Part shown: positions 17,866 through 27,372 of the stretch, one piece after another | Numbering within the stretch: position 1 is the first letter of the stretch | Layout: each line of letters begins with the position of its first letter | Assembly: GCF_018327685.1 (NCBI RefSeq) | Contig: NZ_BNEL01000001.1 | Span: forward strand, 434,001 to 498,000 | DNA from: Streptomyces sp. TS71-3 | GTDB taxonomy: Bacteria > Actinomycetota > Actinomycetes > Streptomycetales > Streptomycetaceae | Direction of reading: 5' to 3' | DNA length: 64,000 nucleotides | Position numbers and translations under genes: made by a program | Notes under the pieces: model-generated | Databases searched by the model: none | What the model was told of the DNA's origin: nothing | Seen by the model: the letters and a program-made list of their open reading frames with translations, nothing else

Positions 17866-18644
17866 AGTTCTCGGTGCACCTTCGTGTTGGAGGCCTGCGC
17901 GCGGGGGCGCAGCACCAGCAGATCGACGTTCACATGGCTGGGGCGGGTGACGGCCCACTCGATGGTCTCGGCGACGTCGTCGGCGGTGAGCGGCCGCGCC
18001 ACGCCCTCGTACACCTTCGCCGCCTTCGCGGTGTCCCCGCGGAACCGCGTGGTGGCGAACTCGTCGGTCTTGACCATGCCCGGCGCCACCTCGATGACCC
18101 GGACCGGGGTGCCGACGATCTCCAGGCGCAGGGTCTCGGCGAGCACGTGCTGGCCGTGCTTGGCGGCCACGTAGCCCGCGCCGCCCTCGTAGGTGGCGTG
18201 GCCCGCGGTGGAGGACAGCACGACCACCGTGCCGTCGCCGCTCGCGGTCAGCGCGGGCAGCAGGGCCTGCGTGACGTGCAGGGTGCCGAGGACGTTGGAC
18301 TCGTACATCCGGCGCCAGTCCTCGGGGTCACCGGTGGCGACGGGGTCGGCGCCCAGCGCTCCGCCGGCGTTGTTGACCAGCACCGCGCAGCTCCCGAGGC
18401 CGCGGGCGAAGTCGTCCACGGCGGCGCGGTCGGTGACGTCGAGCACCTGGGCGGTGGCGCGGTGCCCGGCGGCGGTCAGCTCGCCCGCGAGCGCCTCGAT
18501 GCGGTCCTTGCGGCGCGCGGTGAGCACCACGTGGAACCCGGCGGCGGCGAGCCGCCGTGCGGTGGCGGCGCCGATGCCGCTGCTGGCGCCGGTGACGACG
18601 GCGGTACGGGCGTCGGAGGCTGGCGCGTCGTGCGCGGCGGTCAT
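17862..18644 (-). CDS. Short-chain dehydrogenase/reductase
   Basis: The product has 260 residues, the classical SDR length. It has the NAD(P)-binding TGASSGIG motif, LVNNAGG, a catalytic Ser in VVLSSTAG, and the YVAAK Tyr-Lys pair. The Arg pair after the second strand (TARRKDR) favours NADP(H). ATG at 18644 follows AAGGAG. It resembles the YdfG/serine dehydrogenase-like SDR group, but the substrate is not predictable. It leads an operon with two small genes. Confidence 0.85.
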   Translation of the reverse strand: MTAAHDAPASDARTAVVTGASSGIGAATARRLAAAGFHVVLTARRKDRIEALAGELTAAGHRATAQVLDVTDRAAVDDFARGLGSCAVLVNNAGGALGADPVATGDPEDWRRMYESNVLGTLHVTQALLPALTASGDGTVVVLSSTAGHATYEGGAGYVAAKHGQHVLAETLRLEIVGTPVRVIEVAPGMVKTDEFATTRFRGDTAKAAKVYEGVARPLTADDVAETIEWAVTRPSHVNVDLLVLRPRAQASNTKVHREL

Positions 18645-18746
18645 GCGAGGTGCTCCTTGGCGTCGTGCGGGCGCCGGCCGCCCGCCCGTGGCCAAGGATA
18701 ATCAGGGCGAAGTCCACGGCACCGGGGGTGGTGCCCGGGTGCCCGG

Positions 18747-19082
18747 TCAGCGGCCCCGAGGCATGTACATGATGATCGCCATCCCGGCGAGGCAGATCGC
18801 GGCACCGGTGACGTCCCAGCGGTCGGGCCGGTACCCGTCGGCCACCGCGGCCCACGCGAGCGAGCCCGCCACGAACACCCCGCCGTAGGCCGCCAGGATC
18901 CGGCCGAAGTGGGCGTCGGGCTGGAGCGTGGCCACGAACCCGTAGGCCCCGAGCGCCAGCACCCCGGCCCCCACCCACAGCAGGCCCCGGTGCTCGCGTA
19001 CGCCCTGCCAGACCAGCCACGCGCCGCCGATCTCGCAGAGGGCGGCGACGACGAAGAGGGCGATGGAGCGGGCGACGAGCAT
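18747..19082 (-). CDS. YnfA/UPF0060 family membrane protein
   Basis: The product has 111 residues with four hydrophobic segments. It shows the family pattern: an [20 protein letters not shown] first helix, [18 protein letters not shown] in the third, and a [17 protein letters not shown] end. The YnfA family belongs to the small multidrug resistance-like fold; transport function is poorly defined. The gene stands alone on the minus strand, divergent from the next gene. Confidence 0.85.
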   Translation of the reverse strand: MLVARSIALFVVAALCEIGGAWLVWQGVREHRGLLWVGAGVLALGAYGFVATLQPDAHFGRILAAYGGVFVAGSLAWAAVADGYRPDRWDVTGAAICLAGMAIIMYMPRGR

Positions 19083-19363
19083 GTCCGCAGCTTGGCACGG
19101 CGGGGGGACCGGGCGTCCGAGCGGGGGCGCGAACCTGCGGAGGGGCGGGGGTGCGCCCCTGGGGCCGCCGGTTCACCGCCGTGCGTACGCCGTCGGGGCG
19201 GCGGTGCGGCGGCGGAAGTCCACCCGGGAGAAGAGGCCCGGGGCCGGGGCGTCCGGGTGCGGGCCCGCCGCGTCCCGGCGCGGTGCCCCGGCCTGGCGCT
19301 GCCATACCGGGATCGTATGCCGGCCTCGTCGCGTTTGTTCAAGCCTGCGGGCGGCGGCCGTCC

Positions 19364-19369
19364 TACGGT
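19364..19369 (+). promoter_or_regulatory. -10 element of a likely leaderless promoter
   Basis: TACGGT ends 6 bases before the ATG at 19376, and no ribosome binding site precedes that ATG. This is the geometry expected for a leaderless mRNA. Confidence 0.5.
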
Positions 19370-19375
19370 CGGGAC

Positions 19376-20059
19376 ATGAACGACATGCACCCTCACGCAG
19401 GCGATACGGCGCCCTCCGGCGCGGGCGGGAGCACGGCCGGCAGGACGGCCGGGAACGGGTCGGCGCCGCCGGTCGGCGAGCTGCTCGACCTGGCCGCGCG
19501 GCGCGCCGTCCCGGTGGTCCGGGCGATCCCGGGCGACCTGCTCACGGCGCCCACGCCGTGCAGCGACTACGACGTGCGGGCCCTGCTGAACCACCTCTTC
19601 CACGTGGTGGTCCAGTTCCGGGGCCTCGCAGAGAAGCAGAACGCCGACTTCGACCTCGTCCCGGACTACGTGGCCGAGGGCGACGACTGGCGCGAACGGT
19701 TCGCCGCGGCGACGGAGCGGCTGGTGGCGGCGTGGAGCGAGCCGGGTGCGGAGGAGGGCACCACCGGGACGATGGACATGCCGGCCAGGACGGTCGGCTG
19801 CATGGCGCTGCTCGACCTGACCGTGCACGTCTGGGATCTGGCGCGGGCCACCGGGCAGGAGTACCGGATCGGCGCGGCCGAGGTGCCGGTGCTGCGGGTG
19901 CTCGACGAGTCGGTGACTCAGATGGGGCCGGTCGCCCGGCGGATGGGGCTCTTCGCGGCGCCCGTGCGGTTGCCTGACGGCGGGGCCGGGGGTGACGGGT
20001 TCTCACGTCTCCTCGCCGAGACGGGGCGGGATCCTTTGTGGGCGCCGCGGGGCACCTGA
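19376..20059 (+). CDS. TIGR03086-type protein of the mycothiol-dependent maleylpyruvate isomerase/DinB fold
   Basis: The product has 227 residues. After a low-complexity N-terminus of about 30 residues comes a DinB-like four-helix domain with the family pattern: LLDLAARRAVPVVRAIP, TPCSDYDVRALLNHLFHV (metal-ligand His) and DLTVHVWDLARATGQ (two further His/Asp positions). Proteins of this family are common in actinomycetes and are thought to use mycothiol or bind metals; few have known substrates. The start is supported by the leaderless promoter just upstream. Confidence 0.75.
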   Translation: MNDMHPHAGDTAPSGAGGSTAGRTAGNGSAPPVGELLDLAARRAVPVVRAIPGDLLTAPTPCSDYDVRALLNHLFHVVVQFRGLAEKQNADFDLVPDYVAEGDDWRERFAAATERLVAAWSEPGAEEGTTGTMDMPARTVGCMALLDLTVHVWDLARATGQEYRIGAAEVPVLRVLDESVTQMGPVARRMGLFAAPVRLPDGGAGGDGFSRLLAETGRDPLWAPRGT

Positions 20060-20189
20060 CGGGGCCACCTGACGGTGGGGGTGCCGCTGCCGGGGTGCGG
20101 TGGGCCGTGTGAGCAGCCGGCATGCGCCTGCGGCGGGCCATCGGACCGGGCGAGGTGCGGTTCCTTGCTCGTTCACCGGCCGGCGGGGC

Positions 20190-20523
20190 TTTTTGCGCAG
20201 TTCCCCGCGCCCCTGATCGGGTGGTGGTGCTTGCTGTCTCGTGTTCGGCGATCGGTCGGTGGTGGCTTTTTGCGCAGTTCCCCGCGCCCCTGATCGGGTG
20301 GTGGTGCTTGCTGTCTCGTGTTCGGCGATCGGTCGGTGGTGGCTTTTTGCGCAGTTCCCCGCGCCCCTGATCGGGTGGTGGTGCTTGCTGTCTCGTGTTC
20401 GGCGATCGGTCGGTGGTGGCTTTTTGCGCAGTTCCCCGCGCCCCTGATCAGGCGGTGGTGCTTGCTGTCTCGTGTCTGTCCATCGGCCGGTGGCGGCTGG
20501 TCGCGCAGTTCCCCGCGCCCCTT
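20190..20523. repeat. 77-bp tandem array built from the composite intergenic repeat
   Basis: Copies 1-3 start at 20190, 20267 and 20344 and are essentially identical. Copy 4 at 20421 is diverged in its second half, and a partial fifth begins near 20498. Each unit carries TTTTTGCGCAGTTCCCCGCG plus CCCCTGATCGGGTGGTGGTG and ends with GATCGGTCGGTGGTGGC. The array lies in the 803-base gap 20060-20862 between two convergent genes. Open frames through it arise because 77 is not a multiple of 3 and no stop occurs in the unit; they are not genes. Confidence 0.92.
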
Positions 20524-20600
20524 ATCAGGGCCGTATCAGGGCCGTTTATCGGTCCGTGCGGCTTCCGGGTTCTCGTTATCGGGGCGAAGTCCCGCGTTTA

Positions 20601-20735
20601 AGGGGCGCGGGGAACTGCGCGACCAGCCCACGACTGGGGGGGCACCTCCCACGCCCTTCAGGCAGTGGGGGAAGCCAGGTCGCCACCGGCCCGAGGGGGC
20701 AGTCGCTGCCGTATCCGGGCCACCGGCCCGTGAGG
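20601..20735. repeat. Composite intergenic repeat, copy downstream of the 77-bp array
   Basis: The left arm (AGGGGCGCGGGGAACTGCGC) is followed by the hairpin module (CACCTCCCACGCCC with GCAGTGGGGG) and the middle module (GTCGCCACCGGCCCGAGGGG, then ATCCGGGCCACCGGCC). The right arm is absent or far diverged. The rest of the gap up to 20862 shows nothing else recognisable. Confidence 0.7.
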
Positions 20736-20862
20736 CAGGAGCGGGTGACAGGCGCCGTCAGGCGCCATGCGCGCCGTTGGGCGCGATGGTCGATGAGCAG
20801 CCGTCAGGTCGACGGCACCGCACCGCGCCGACCGGATCAGCCGCGCGCCCTGGCGCAACGCC

Positions 20863-21384
20863 CTACGGCCAGACCAGGCAGTACGGGTGATGCCCGGCCT
20901 CATGCAGCCGGTGGCTGAAATCCTGCCATTCATGCAGAAGTTGGTAGACGTTGAACGCATCCCGCGGCCCGCCCCGATCCGGCACCGTGGACCAGATGAA
21001 CGCCGCCGCCCCGACCGCTTCCTCGCCGATGCCGCGCAGCGGATCCACCACCGTCGTGGGGAGCTTGACCACCGCGTAGTCGGGGTGCAGAACGACCAGC
21101 TCCAGCGGCGGGACCTTGTGCAGGGGTATGCCCTGGATACCGGTGAGGACCATCGCGGCCATCGTCTCCGGCTTGATCTTCGTGAACATGCCACCCATGC
21201 CGAGCTCGTCGCCGCCGAGCTCCTCCGGGCGCATGGAAATGGGCACACGTGCGGCCGTCGCGCCGTCGGGGGCGCCGAAGTACTTGTAGGTCACCCCCAC
21301 CCGGCCACTCCCGCTCCCTGCCCGCACCCACTCTGCCTCGCCGCGCGTCCGGTCGGCGGACGCCGCAGGGGCATTATCCGTCAT
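20863..21384 (-). CDS. Conserved hypothetical protein upstream of hemL
   Basis: The product has 173 residues. The N-terminal 30 residues are polar. The folded part begins near WVRAGSGSGRVGVTYKYFGA and continues with alternating strands and helices (LELVVLHPDYAVVKLPTTVV) to a His-rich end (LHEWQDFSHRLHEAGHHPYC). I do not recognise the family. ATG at 21384 has a GAGGGCGAG site close upstream. It is divergent from hemL. The high content of conserved-looking hydrophobic strands supports a real protein. Confidence 0.7.
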   Translation of the reverse strand: MTDNAPAASADRTRGEAEWVRAGSGSGRVGVTYKYFGAPDGATAARVPISMRPEELGGDELGMGGMFTKIKPETMAAMVLTGIQGIPLHKVPPLELVVLHPDYAVVKLPTTVVDPLRGIGEEAVGAAAFIWSTVPDRGGPRDAFNVYQLLHEWQDFSHRLHEAGHHPYCLVWP

Positions 21385-21688
21385 CTCGCCCTCGGAGCGC
21401 TGGTGCTCCCGCCGGTGCCTGCCGCGGCCCTGGCCGTCGGCAGAGGGGAGCCGGCGCCGGGGACCCAGGTCATCGGTCCCTTCGCCCAGTCCGCCACCGC
21501 GCTGCATATCTCCACCCGACTGAAATCTTCTCAGGACGCGGGGCCGCCGCCGCGCCCACCGTGCCCGCGAACCCGCGAGGTACCCCCACCGATCATCGTG
21601 ACATTGACCTCCCCACCACCCGCTCCGTGAAACGTGCGGCAGCGCACCTGTCCACGGGACAGGGGGAGGGCTCTGACACCATGGTCTT
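21385..21688. other. Divergent control region between the hypothetical gene and hemL
   Basis: This 304-base region has no convincing gene. The sequence around 21495-21540 is less GC-rich than the rest. A GGGGGAGGG stretch near 21662 lies about 20 bases upstream of the hemL GTG, which is far for a ribosome binding site, so the hemL start has some uncertainty. Confidence 0.4.
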
Positions 21689-22996
21689 GTGACCTATCCG
21701 TACAGCGCCCCAGTTTCGCAGAACCTCTTCGACCGCGCGGCCCTCGTGACACCCGGCGGTGTGAACTCCCCCGTGCGTGCGTTCGGCGCCGTGGGAGGAA
21801 CGCCCAGGTTCATGGTGTCCGGTACGGGACCGTACCTGACCGATGCCGATGGCCGCGAGTATGTGGACCTCGTGTGCTCGTGGGGACCCATGATCCTCGG
21901 CCACTCCCACCCCGAGGTGCTGGACGCCGTGCTGGAGGCCGCCCGGCGCGGTACGTCCTTCGGCACGCCCAGCGAGGGAGAGGTGACGCTCGCCGAGGAG
22001 ATCGTGGCCCGGGTGGAGCCCGTCGAGCAGGTGCGCCTGGTCTCGTCCGGCACCGAGGCGACGATGTCGGCGATCCGGCTGGCGCGCGGGTTCACCGGCC
22101 GCAGCAAGGTGATCAAGTTCGCCGGGTGCTACCACGGGCACGTCGACGCGCTGCTCGCCGCGGCCGGCTCCGGGGTCGCGACCTTCGCCCTGCCGGACAC
22201 CCCGGGCGTCACCGGCGCCCAGGCCGCCGAGACCCTCGTGCTGCCGTACAACGATCTGGACTCGGTCCGTGCCGCCTTCGCGGCGCACCCCGGCGAGATC
22301 GCCTGCGTGATCACCGAGGCCTCGCCCGGCAACATGGGCTGCGTGCCGCCGCGGGACGGGTTCAACGCCGGTCTGAAGCAGCTCTGCGCCGAGCACGGTG
22401 CGCTGTACGTCTCCGACGAGGTCATGACCGGCTTCCGTACCTCGAAGGCCGGCTGGTACGGCCTGGACGGCGTGCGGCCGGACCTGATGACGTTCGGCAA
22501 GGTGATGGGCGGCGGCTTCCCGACCGCCGCGTTCGGCGGACGCGCCGACGTGATGGCCCGCCTCGCGCCCGCCGGGCCCGTCTACCAGGCGGGCACCCTC
22601 TCCGGTAACCCGGTGGCCACCGCCGCGGGCCTCGCCCAGCTCAGGCTGCTGGACGACGCCGCCTACGCCACCCTCGACCGGGTCTCCGGCGAGCTGCGCG
22701 GCCTGGTGGGCGAGGCGCTCTCCAAGGAGGGCGTCGCGCACCGCGTGCAGAACGCCGGAAACATGTTCTCCGTGTTCTTCACCGCGGACGAGGTCCTGGA
22801 CTACGACGACGCCAAGGCGCAGGAGTCCTTCCGCTACGCGGCCTTCTTCCACACGATGCTCTCCCAGGGCGTCTACCTTCCGCCGTCCGCGTTCGAGTGC
22901 TGGTTCGTCTCGACCGCCCACGACGAGCGGGCCGTCGAGCGGATCGCGACGGCACTGCCCGCCGCCGCCCGCGCCGCCGCGGAGGCGACGGCATGA
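21689..22996 (+). CDS. hemL: Glutamate-1-semialdehyde 2,1-aminomutase
   Basis: The product has 435 residues. The enzyme turns glutamate-1-semialdehyde into 5-aminolevulinate, the precursor of heme and corrins, using PLP. Family features are clear: [11 protein letters not shown] near the N-terminus, [17 protein letters not shown] (PLP phosphate binding), the Asp in [11 protein letters not shown], the catalytic Lys in [18 protein letters not shown], and [14 protein letters not shown] at 21689 gives the normal N-terminus. Its last bases overlap the start of the next gene (ATGA). Heme supply fits with the cytochrome c assembly genes that follow. Confidence 0.95.
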   Translation: MTYPYSAPVSQNLFDRAALVTPGGVNSPVRAFGAVGGTPRFMVSGTGPYLTDADGREYVDLVCSWGPMILGHSHPEVLDAVLEAARRGTSFGTPSEGEVTLAEEIVARVEPVEQVRLVSSGTEATMSAIRLARGFTGRSKVIKFAGCYHGHVDALLAAAGSGVATFALPDTPGVTGAQAAETLVLPYNDLDSVRAAFAAHPGEIACVITEASPGNMGCVPPRDGFNAGLKQLCAEHGALYVSDEVMTGFRTSKAGWYGLDGVRPDLMTFGKVMGGGFPTAAFGGRADVMARLAPAGPVYQAGTLSGNPVATAAGLAQLRLLDDAAYATLDRVSGELRGLVGEALSKEGVAHRVQNAGNMFSVFFTADEVLDYDDAKAQESFRYAAFFHTMLSQGVYLPPSAFECWFVSTAHDERAVERIATALPAAARAAAEATA

Positions 22997-23730
22997 GCGA
23001 GCCAACGGCAGGCACGGACACCACGGTGCACATCGTCGACGACGAGGCGGACGGCGCCGGGGAGCGCACCGTCGTCCACGTGCTGCGGCACGGCGAGGTG
23101 CACAACCCCGACGGGCTGCTCTACGGGCGCCTGGCCGGCTACCACCTCTCCGAGCTGGGCCGGCAGATGGCCGACCGCGTCGCCACCCACCTCGCGCCCC
23201 GCGACGTCACCCATGTCGTGGCCTCGCCGCTGGAGCGCGCGCAGGAGACGGCGGCGCCGATCGCGAAGGCGCACGGCCTGGACGTCGCCACCGACGAGCG
23301 GCTGATCGAGGCGGACAACATCTTCCAGGGCAAGACCTTCGGCGTCGGCGACGGCGCGCTGCGCAGGCCGGCGAACTGGAAGCACCTGGTCAACCCGTTC
23401 AAGCCGTCCTGGGGCGAGCCGTACGCCGAGCAGGCCGCGCGGATGTTCGAGGCGCTGGAGACCGCACGGGACGCGGCGCGCGGGCACGAGGCGGTGTGCG
23501 TCAGCCACCAGCTGCCGATCTGGGTGCTGCGGAGCTTCGTCGAGCGGCGCAGGCTCTGGCACGATCCGCGCAAGCGGCAGTGCACGCTGGCGTCGCTGAC
23601 GACGTTCACGTTCCACGGCGACCGCCTCGTGACGGTCGGCTATACGGAGCCGGCGATCGACCTGGTTCCTTCGCACCTGCGAGCGGGGGCGCGACCGGTG
23701 AAGGGCAAGGACAAGGCGTACGGCGCGTAG
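22993..23730 (+). CDS. Histidine phosphatase family protein (phosphoglycerate mutase-like)
   Basis: The product has 245 residues. The catalytic LRHGEVHNP motif (phospho-accepting His) sits near residue 30, and the second His is in [28 protein letters not shown] is the usual branch motif. The ATG overlaps the hemL stop, so translation is coupled. Its partner location in the hemL-cytochrome c maturation run is typical of actinomycetes. The substrate is unknown; it is not expected to be the glycolytic mutase. Confidence 0.85.
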   Translation: MSEPTAGTDTTVHIVDDEADGAGERTVVHVLRHGEVHNPDGLLYGRLAGYHLSELGRQMADRVATHLAPRDVTHVVASPLERAQETAAPIAKAHGLDVATDERLIEADNIFQGKTFGVGDGALRRPANWKHLVNPFKPSWGEPYAEQAARMFEALETARDAARGHEAVCVSHQLPIWVLRSFVERRRLWHDPRKRQCTLASLTTFTFHGDRLVTVGYTEPAIDLVPSHLRAGARPVKGKDKAYGA

Positions 23731-23740
23731 CGCCCCTGAA

Positions 23741-23901
23741 AGGGGCGCGGGGAACGGCGCGACCAGCCACGACTGGGGGCACCTGCCACGCCCTTCAGGC
23801 AGTGGGGGACGTCAGGTCGTCACCGTCCCGAGCGGGCCGGTTCTGTCGTTTCCGGACCACCGGCCGGTGGATGGCTGGTCGCGCAGTTCCCCGCGCCCCT
23901 T
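23741..23901. repeat. Composite intergenic repeat, complete copy between the phosphatase and tlpA-like genes
   Basis: This copy holds all modules: left arm (AGGGGCGCGGGGAACGGCGC), hairpin module (CACCTGCCACGCCC with GCAGTGGGGG), middle module (GTCAGGTCGTCACCGTCCCG, TTTCCGGACCACCGGCCGG) and right arm (TGGTCGCGCAGTTCCCCGCG). It probably ends the hemL transcript. Confidence 0.8.
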
Positions 23902-23990
23902 GAGGGAACCGGGGTGCAGCCCTGAAAGGGCGCTTTCCGTAGGAAGGGGGGTGCGGAAGATCCCCTAAAGGGGCATGCGAAACTTTTCAC

Positions 23991-24647
23991 ATGAGTGCCG
24001 CCCGTAGCCTCCTGCACCCCCTCGCATCGGGACCCCGCGGCCGCCGCGGGCACCGGACCCCACGCGGCAACCGTGGGACCCGCATCGCCCTGCTCACCGC
24101 CGCCGCGGCCACCGTGCTCGCCGGATGCGGCTCCGGCGGGGTCAGCGGCGGCTCCGGGCAGACCGGGTTCGTCACCTCCGCCGGCGGGGTCGCCACCGTC
24201 AAGGCCGCCAGCCGCCAGGCCGGGCCGAAGCTCTCCGGGGAGACAGTCGACGGCAAGCAGCTGGACGTCTCCTCGTTCAAGGGCAAGATCGTCGTCCTCA
24301 ACGTCTGGGGCTCCTGGTGCCCGCCCTGCCGCGCCGAGGCGCCCAACTTCGCCAAGGTCGCCAAGGAGACCGAGTCCAAGGGCGTGCAGTTCGTCGGGAT
24401 CAACACCCGGGACCACAGCAAGGGCCCGGCCCAGGCGTTCGAGCAGGACCACGACATCCCCTACCCGAGCCTGTACGACCCCACGGGCAAGCTGATACTG
24501 CGCTTCCCCAAGGGCACGCTCAACCCGCAGTACATCCCCTCCACCGTCGTCCTCGACCGGCAGGGCAGGGTCGCCGCCCGCTCGCTGAAGGCGATGACCG
24601 TGGACGACCTGCACAAGATGCTCGACCCCTTGATCGCGGAGCACTGA
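23991..24647 (+). CDS. resA: TlpA/ResA-like thiol-disulfide oxidoreductase, lipoprotein
   Basis: The product has 218 residues. A basic N-terminus and hydrophobic stretch lead to the lipobox VLAGC (Cys46), so the protein is likely anchored outside the membrane. The thioredoxin-like domain has WCPPC (Cys110, Cys113) and the redoxin ending strand with cis-Pro region YIPSTVVLD. In System II cytochrome c maturation, ResA reduces apocytochrome heme-binding cysteines. It is the first of four consecutive genes for that pathway. Confidence 0.9.
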   Translation: MSAARSLLHPLASGPRGRRGHRTPRGNRGTRIALLTAAAATVLAGCGSGGVSGGSGQTGFVTSAGGVATVKAASRQAGPKLSGETVDGKQLDVSSFKGKIVVLNVWGSWCPPCRAEAPNFAKVAKETESKGVQFVGINTRDHSKGPAQAFEQDHDIPYPSLYDPTGKLILRFPKGTLNPQYIPSTVVLDRQGRVAARSLKAMTVDDLHKMLDPLIAEH

Positions 24648-24723
24648 TCCCCGTGCGCACGCAGACCTCCGGCCCCCACCGGGCGCCCCGCCCCCGCCCC
24701 CGCGCCGCGAACGGAGCGGGCGC

Positions 24724-25461
24724 GTGAACCAGACCGTCTACAGCGGGGCCCTGCTGCTCGCCGTTCCCATCGCGGTGCTCGGCGGGCTGGTGTCGTTCTT
24801 CTCGCCCTGCGTGCTCCCTCTGGTGCCCGGCTACCTCTCGTACGTCACCGGCGTCAGCGGCACCGACCTGGTGCAGGCGCGGCGGGGGCGGATGGCGGCG
24901 GGCGCGGGGCTCTTCGTGCTGGGCTTCACGGCCGTCTTCGTCTCGGGCGGTGCCCTCTTCGGGTACTTCGGCACCACGCTGCGGGGCTACCAGGGCGTCT
25001 CGTCCAAGGTGCTCGGGGTGCTGATGATCCTCATGGGCGCCTTCTTCATGGGCCTGATGCCCTGGCTCACCCAGCGCGAGTTCCGCTTCCACACCCGGCC
25101 GATGACGGGGCTCGCGGGCGCCCCCGTGCTCGGCGCGCTCTTCGCCGTCGGCTGGACGCCCTGCCTCGGCCCGACCCTCACCTCCGTCAACCTGCTGGCC
25201 CTGGATCAGGCGAGCGCGGGGCGCGGGGCCATACTGACGATCGCGTACTGCCTCGGCCTCGGCGTGCCCTTCGTCGTCGCGGCGGTCGCCTTCCGCAAGG
25301 CGCTGGGCGCCTTCGGCTGGGTCAAGCGCCACTATGCGTGGGTGATGCGCATCGGCGGCGGAATGATGATCGCGACCGGCCTGCTGCTGCTGACCGGCGC
25401 GTGGGACGGCATCGTGCAGGAGATGCAGGTCTGGTCCGACGGCTTCACGGTGGGGATCTGA
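24724..25461 (+). CDS. ccdA: CcdA cytochrome c biogenesis protein
   Basis: The product has 245 residues with six hydrophobic segments, the short DsbD-like CcdA form. The two redox cysteines are at Cys29 (FFSPCVLPLVPGYLS) and Cys147 (GWTPCLGPTLTSVN), inside membrane segments as expected. It carries electrons from cytoplasmic thioredoxin across the membrane to ResA. GTG at 24724 follows GGAGCGGG. The next gene starts 3 bases after its stop. Confidence 0.92.
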   Translation: MNQTVYSGALLLAVPIAVLGGLVSFFSPCVLPLVPGYLSYVTGVSGTDLVQARRGRMAAGAGLFVLGFTAVFVSGGALFGYFGTTLRGYQGVSSKVLGVLMILMGAFFMGLMPWLTQREFRFHTRPMTGLAGAPVLGALFAVGWTPCLGPTLTSVNLLALDQASAGRGAILTIAYCLGLGVPFVVAAVAFRKALGAFGWVKRHYAWVMRIGGGMMIATGLLLLTGAWDGIVQEMQVWSDGFTVGI

Positions 25462-25464
25462 ACC

Positions 25465-27372
25465 ATGAGCAAGTCCACGACGCACACCACGAACGACAGG
25501 GACGGCGTGGGCGCGCCGCAGGCCGAAGACCCGCCGCAGGCCGAGGACTCACCGCGGACCGCCGGCTCACCGCAGGCCGACGGCTCCGGCGCCTCCGACG
25601 ACAGGGAGTACGGCGCCGCCGGCTCCCAGCTCTCCACCGCGCCCCGCGAGGAGACCCTGGCGAACCTGCCGTCCATGGGCGTGATCGGCTGGGCCCGGTG
25701 GTTCTGGCGCCAGCTCACCTCCATGCGCGTCGCGCTGCTCCTCCTCCTGCTGCTCTCCCTCGCCGCCATCCCCGGCTCGCTGATCCCGCAGAACAGCAAC
25801 GACCTGAAGGTCCAGGAGTTCAGGACCGCCCACACCACGCTCGCGCCCGTCTACGACAAGCTCGGGCTCTTCCACGTCTACAGCTCGGTGTGGTTCTCGG
25901 CGATCTACATACTGCTGTTCATCTCGCTCATCGGCTGCATCGTGCCGCGCACCTGGCAGTTCGTGGGCCAGCTCCGCGGACGTCCGCCGGGCGCGCCCAG
26001 GAAGCTCGACCGGCTGCCCGTGTACAGCACGTGGCGCACCGCCGCCGGGCCCGACGAGGTGCGGGAGATCGCGTACGACGTGCTGCGGCGCCGCCGCTTC
26101 CGGACGCACACCGTGAACGGCGCGGTCGCCGCCGAGAAGGGCTACCTCCGCGAGACCGGCAACCTGATCTTCCACATCGCCCTGGTCGTCATGCTGGTGG
26201 CCTTCGCCTCCGGGCAGCTCTTCAAGTCCGAGGGCAGCAAGCTGATCGTGGAGGGCGACGGCTTCGCCAACACGCTCACGCAGTACGACGACTTCAGCTC
26301 CGGCAACCTCTTCGACCCGGGTGACCTGCCCCCGTTCAGCTTCACCCTCCAGAAGTTCGTCGGCACCTACGAGCGCTCGGGCCCGAACCGCGGCACCCCC
26401 CGCACGTACAAGGCGTACATCACCTACAGCGACGGCGTCGACGGGGCCCCGAAGAAGACGACGATCCAGGTCAACGAGCCGTTGAAGATCTCCGGATCGA
26501 AGGTCTACCTCATCAACCACGGCTTCGCCCCGACGGTCACCGTCCGGGACGGGCGGGGCAAGGTCGTCTACCACGACTCGGTGCCGCTGCTGCCGATCGA
26601 CTCCAACGAGACGTCGTCCGGCGCGATCAAGGTGCTCGACGGCTACCGCAACGCCGCGGGCAAGCGGGAGCAGCTCGGCTTCAACGCCTTCTTCGTGCCG
26701 TCCTTCGCGGGCGCGGGCAAGGGCCAGATGTTCTCGACGTTCCCCTCCGCGGACAACCCGGTGCTGGCGCTCTCCGCCTACCACGGCGACCTCGGCGTGG
26801 ACTCCGGCGTGCCGCAGAACGTCTACCAGCTCGACACCGCCCACCTGAAGAAGTTCGAGGACGCCAAGGGCGCCCTGCTGAAGCAGCGGCTGAAGCCGGG
26901 GCAGACCATGAAGCTGCCGAACGGCGAGGGGTCGATCACGTTCGACCGGAACCTCCAGCAGTGGGCCAGCTTCCAGATCACCCACCAGCCCGGCAGCGGC
27001 TGGGCGCTCGGCGGTGCCATCGCCGCCATCGGGGGCCTCGCCGGGTCGCTCTTCATCCAGCGGCGCAGGGTCTGGGTGCGCGCCACCGCCGGCCCCGACG
27101 GCCGCACGGTGGTGGAGATGGCGGGCCTCGGACGCAGCGAGTCCGCCCGGCTCCCGCAGGAGCTGGGCGACCTGGCCGCGCTCGTCCACGACCGCGCCCC
27201 GAGCGTCCGCCACGACGACGTGCCCCCGGACACCCCCGACACCCCGGACACCACCGGGCCAAACTCCGCGTCCGGCGCCGCCGGCGCGGCCCCGAGCGGC
27301 CCCGACGCCGCGGGGACATCCACCCCCGAACCTCATCCCCACGTCGCATCCGCCGAAGGGGCCACGAAGTGA
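25465..27372 (+). CDS. resB: ResB-like cytochrome c synthetase subunit
   Basis: The product has 635 residues. The first 60 are polar and disordered. Then come the ResB pattern of three clustered membrane helices (MRVALLLLLLLSLAAIPGSLIP split by its usual IPQ turn; FSAIYILLFISLIGCIVPR; LIFHIALVVMLVAFASGQLF), a large extracytoplasmic domain, and a last helix near residue 515. ResB with CcsB forms the heme transport and ligation complex of System II. The C-terminal 80 residues are disordered (Pro/Thr/Ala). Its stop overlaps the GTG of the next gene. Confidence 0.92.
   Translation: MSKSTTHTTNDRDGVGAPQAEDPPQAEDSPRTAGSPQADGSGASDDREYGAAGSQLSTAPREETLANLPSMGVIGWARWFWRQLTSMRVALLLLLLLSLAAIPGSLIPQNSNDLKVQEFRTAHTTLAPVYDKLGLFHVYSSVWFSAIYILLFISLIGCIVPRTWQFVGQLRGRPPGAPRKLDRLPVYSTWRTAAGPDEVREIAYDVLRRRRFRTHTVNGAVAAEKGYLRETGNLIFHIALVVMLVAFASGQLFKSEGSKLIVEGDGFANTLTQYDDFSSGNLFDPGDLPPFSFTLQKFVGTYERSGPNRGTPRTYKAYITYSDGVDGAPKKTTIQVNEPLKISGSKVYLINHGFAPTVTVRDGRGKVVYHDSVPLLPIDSNETSSGAIKVLDGYRNAAGKREQLGFNAFFVPSFAGAGKGQMFSTFPSADNPVLALSAYHGDLGVDSGVPQNVYQLDTAHLKKFEDAKGALLKQRLKPGQTMKLPNGEGSITFDRNLQQWASFQITHQPGSGWALGGAIAAIGGLAGSLFIQRRRVWVRATAGPDGRTVVEMAGLGRSESARLPQELGDLAALVHDRAPSVRHDDVPPDTPDTPDTTGPNSASGAAGAAPSGPDAAGTSTPEPHPHVASAEGATK

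Noticed and set aside
20075..20918. Overlapping plus-strand frames with repeated AQFPAPLIG-like peptides
   Set aside because: They come from the 77-bp tandem array, which lacks stop codons in its forward frames; no ribosome binding site or domain is present.
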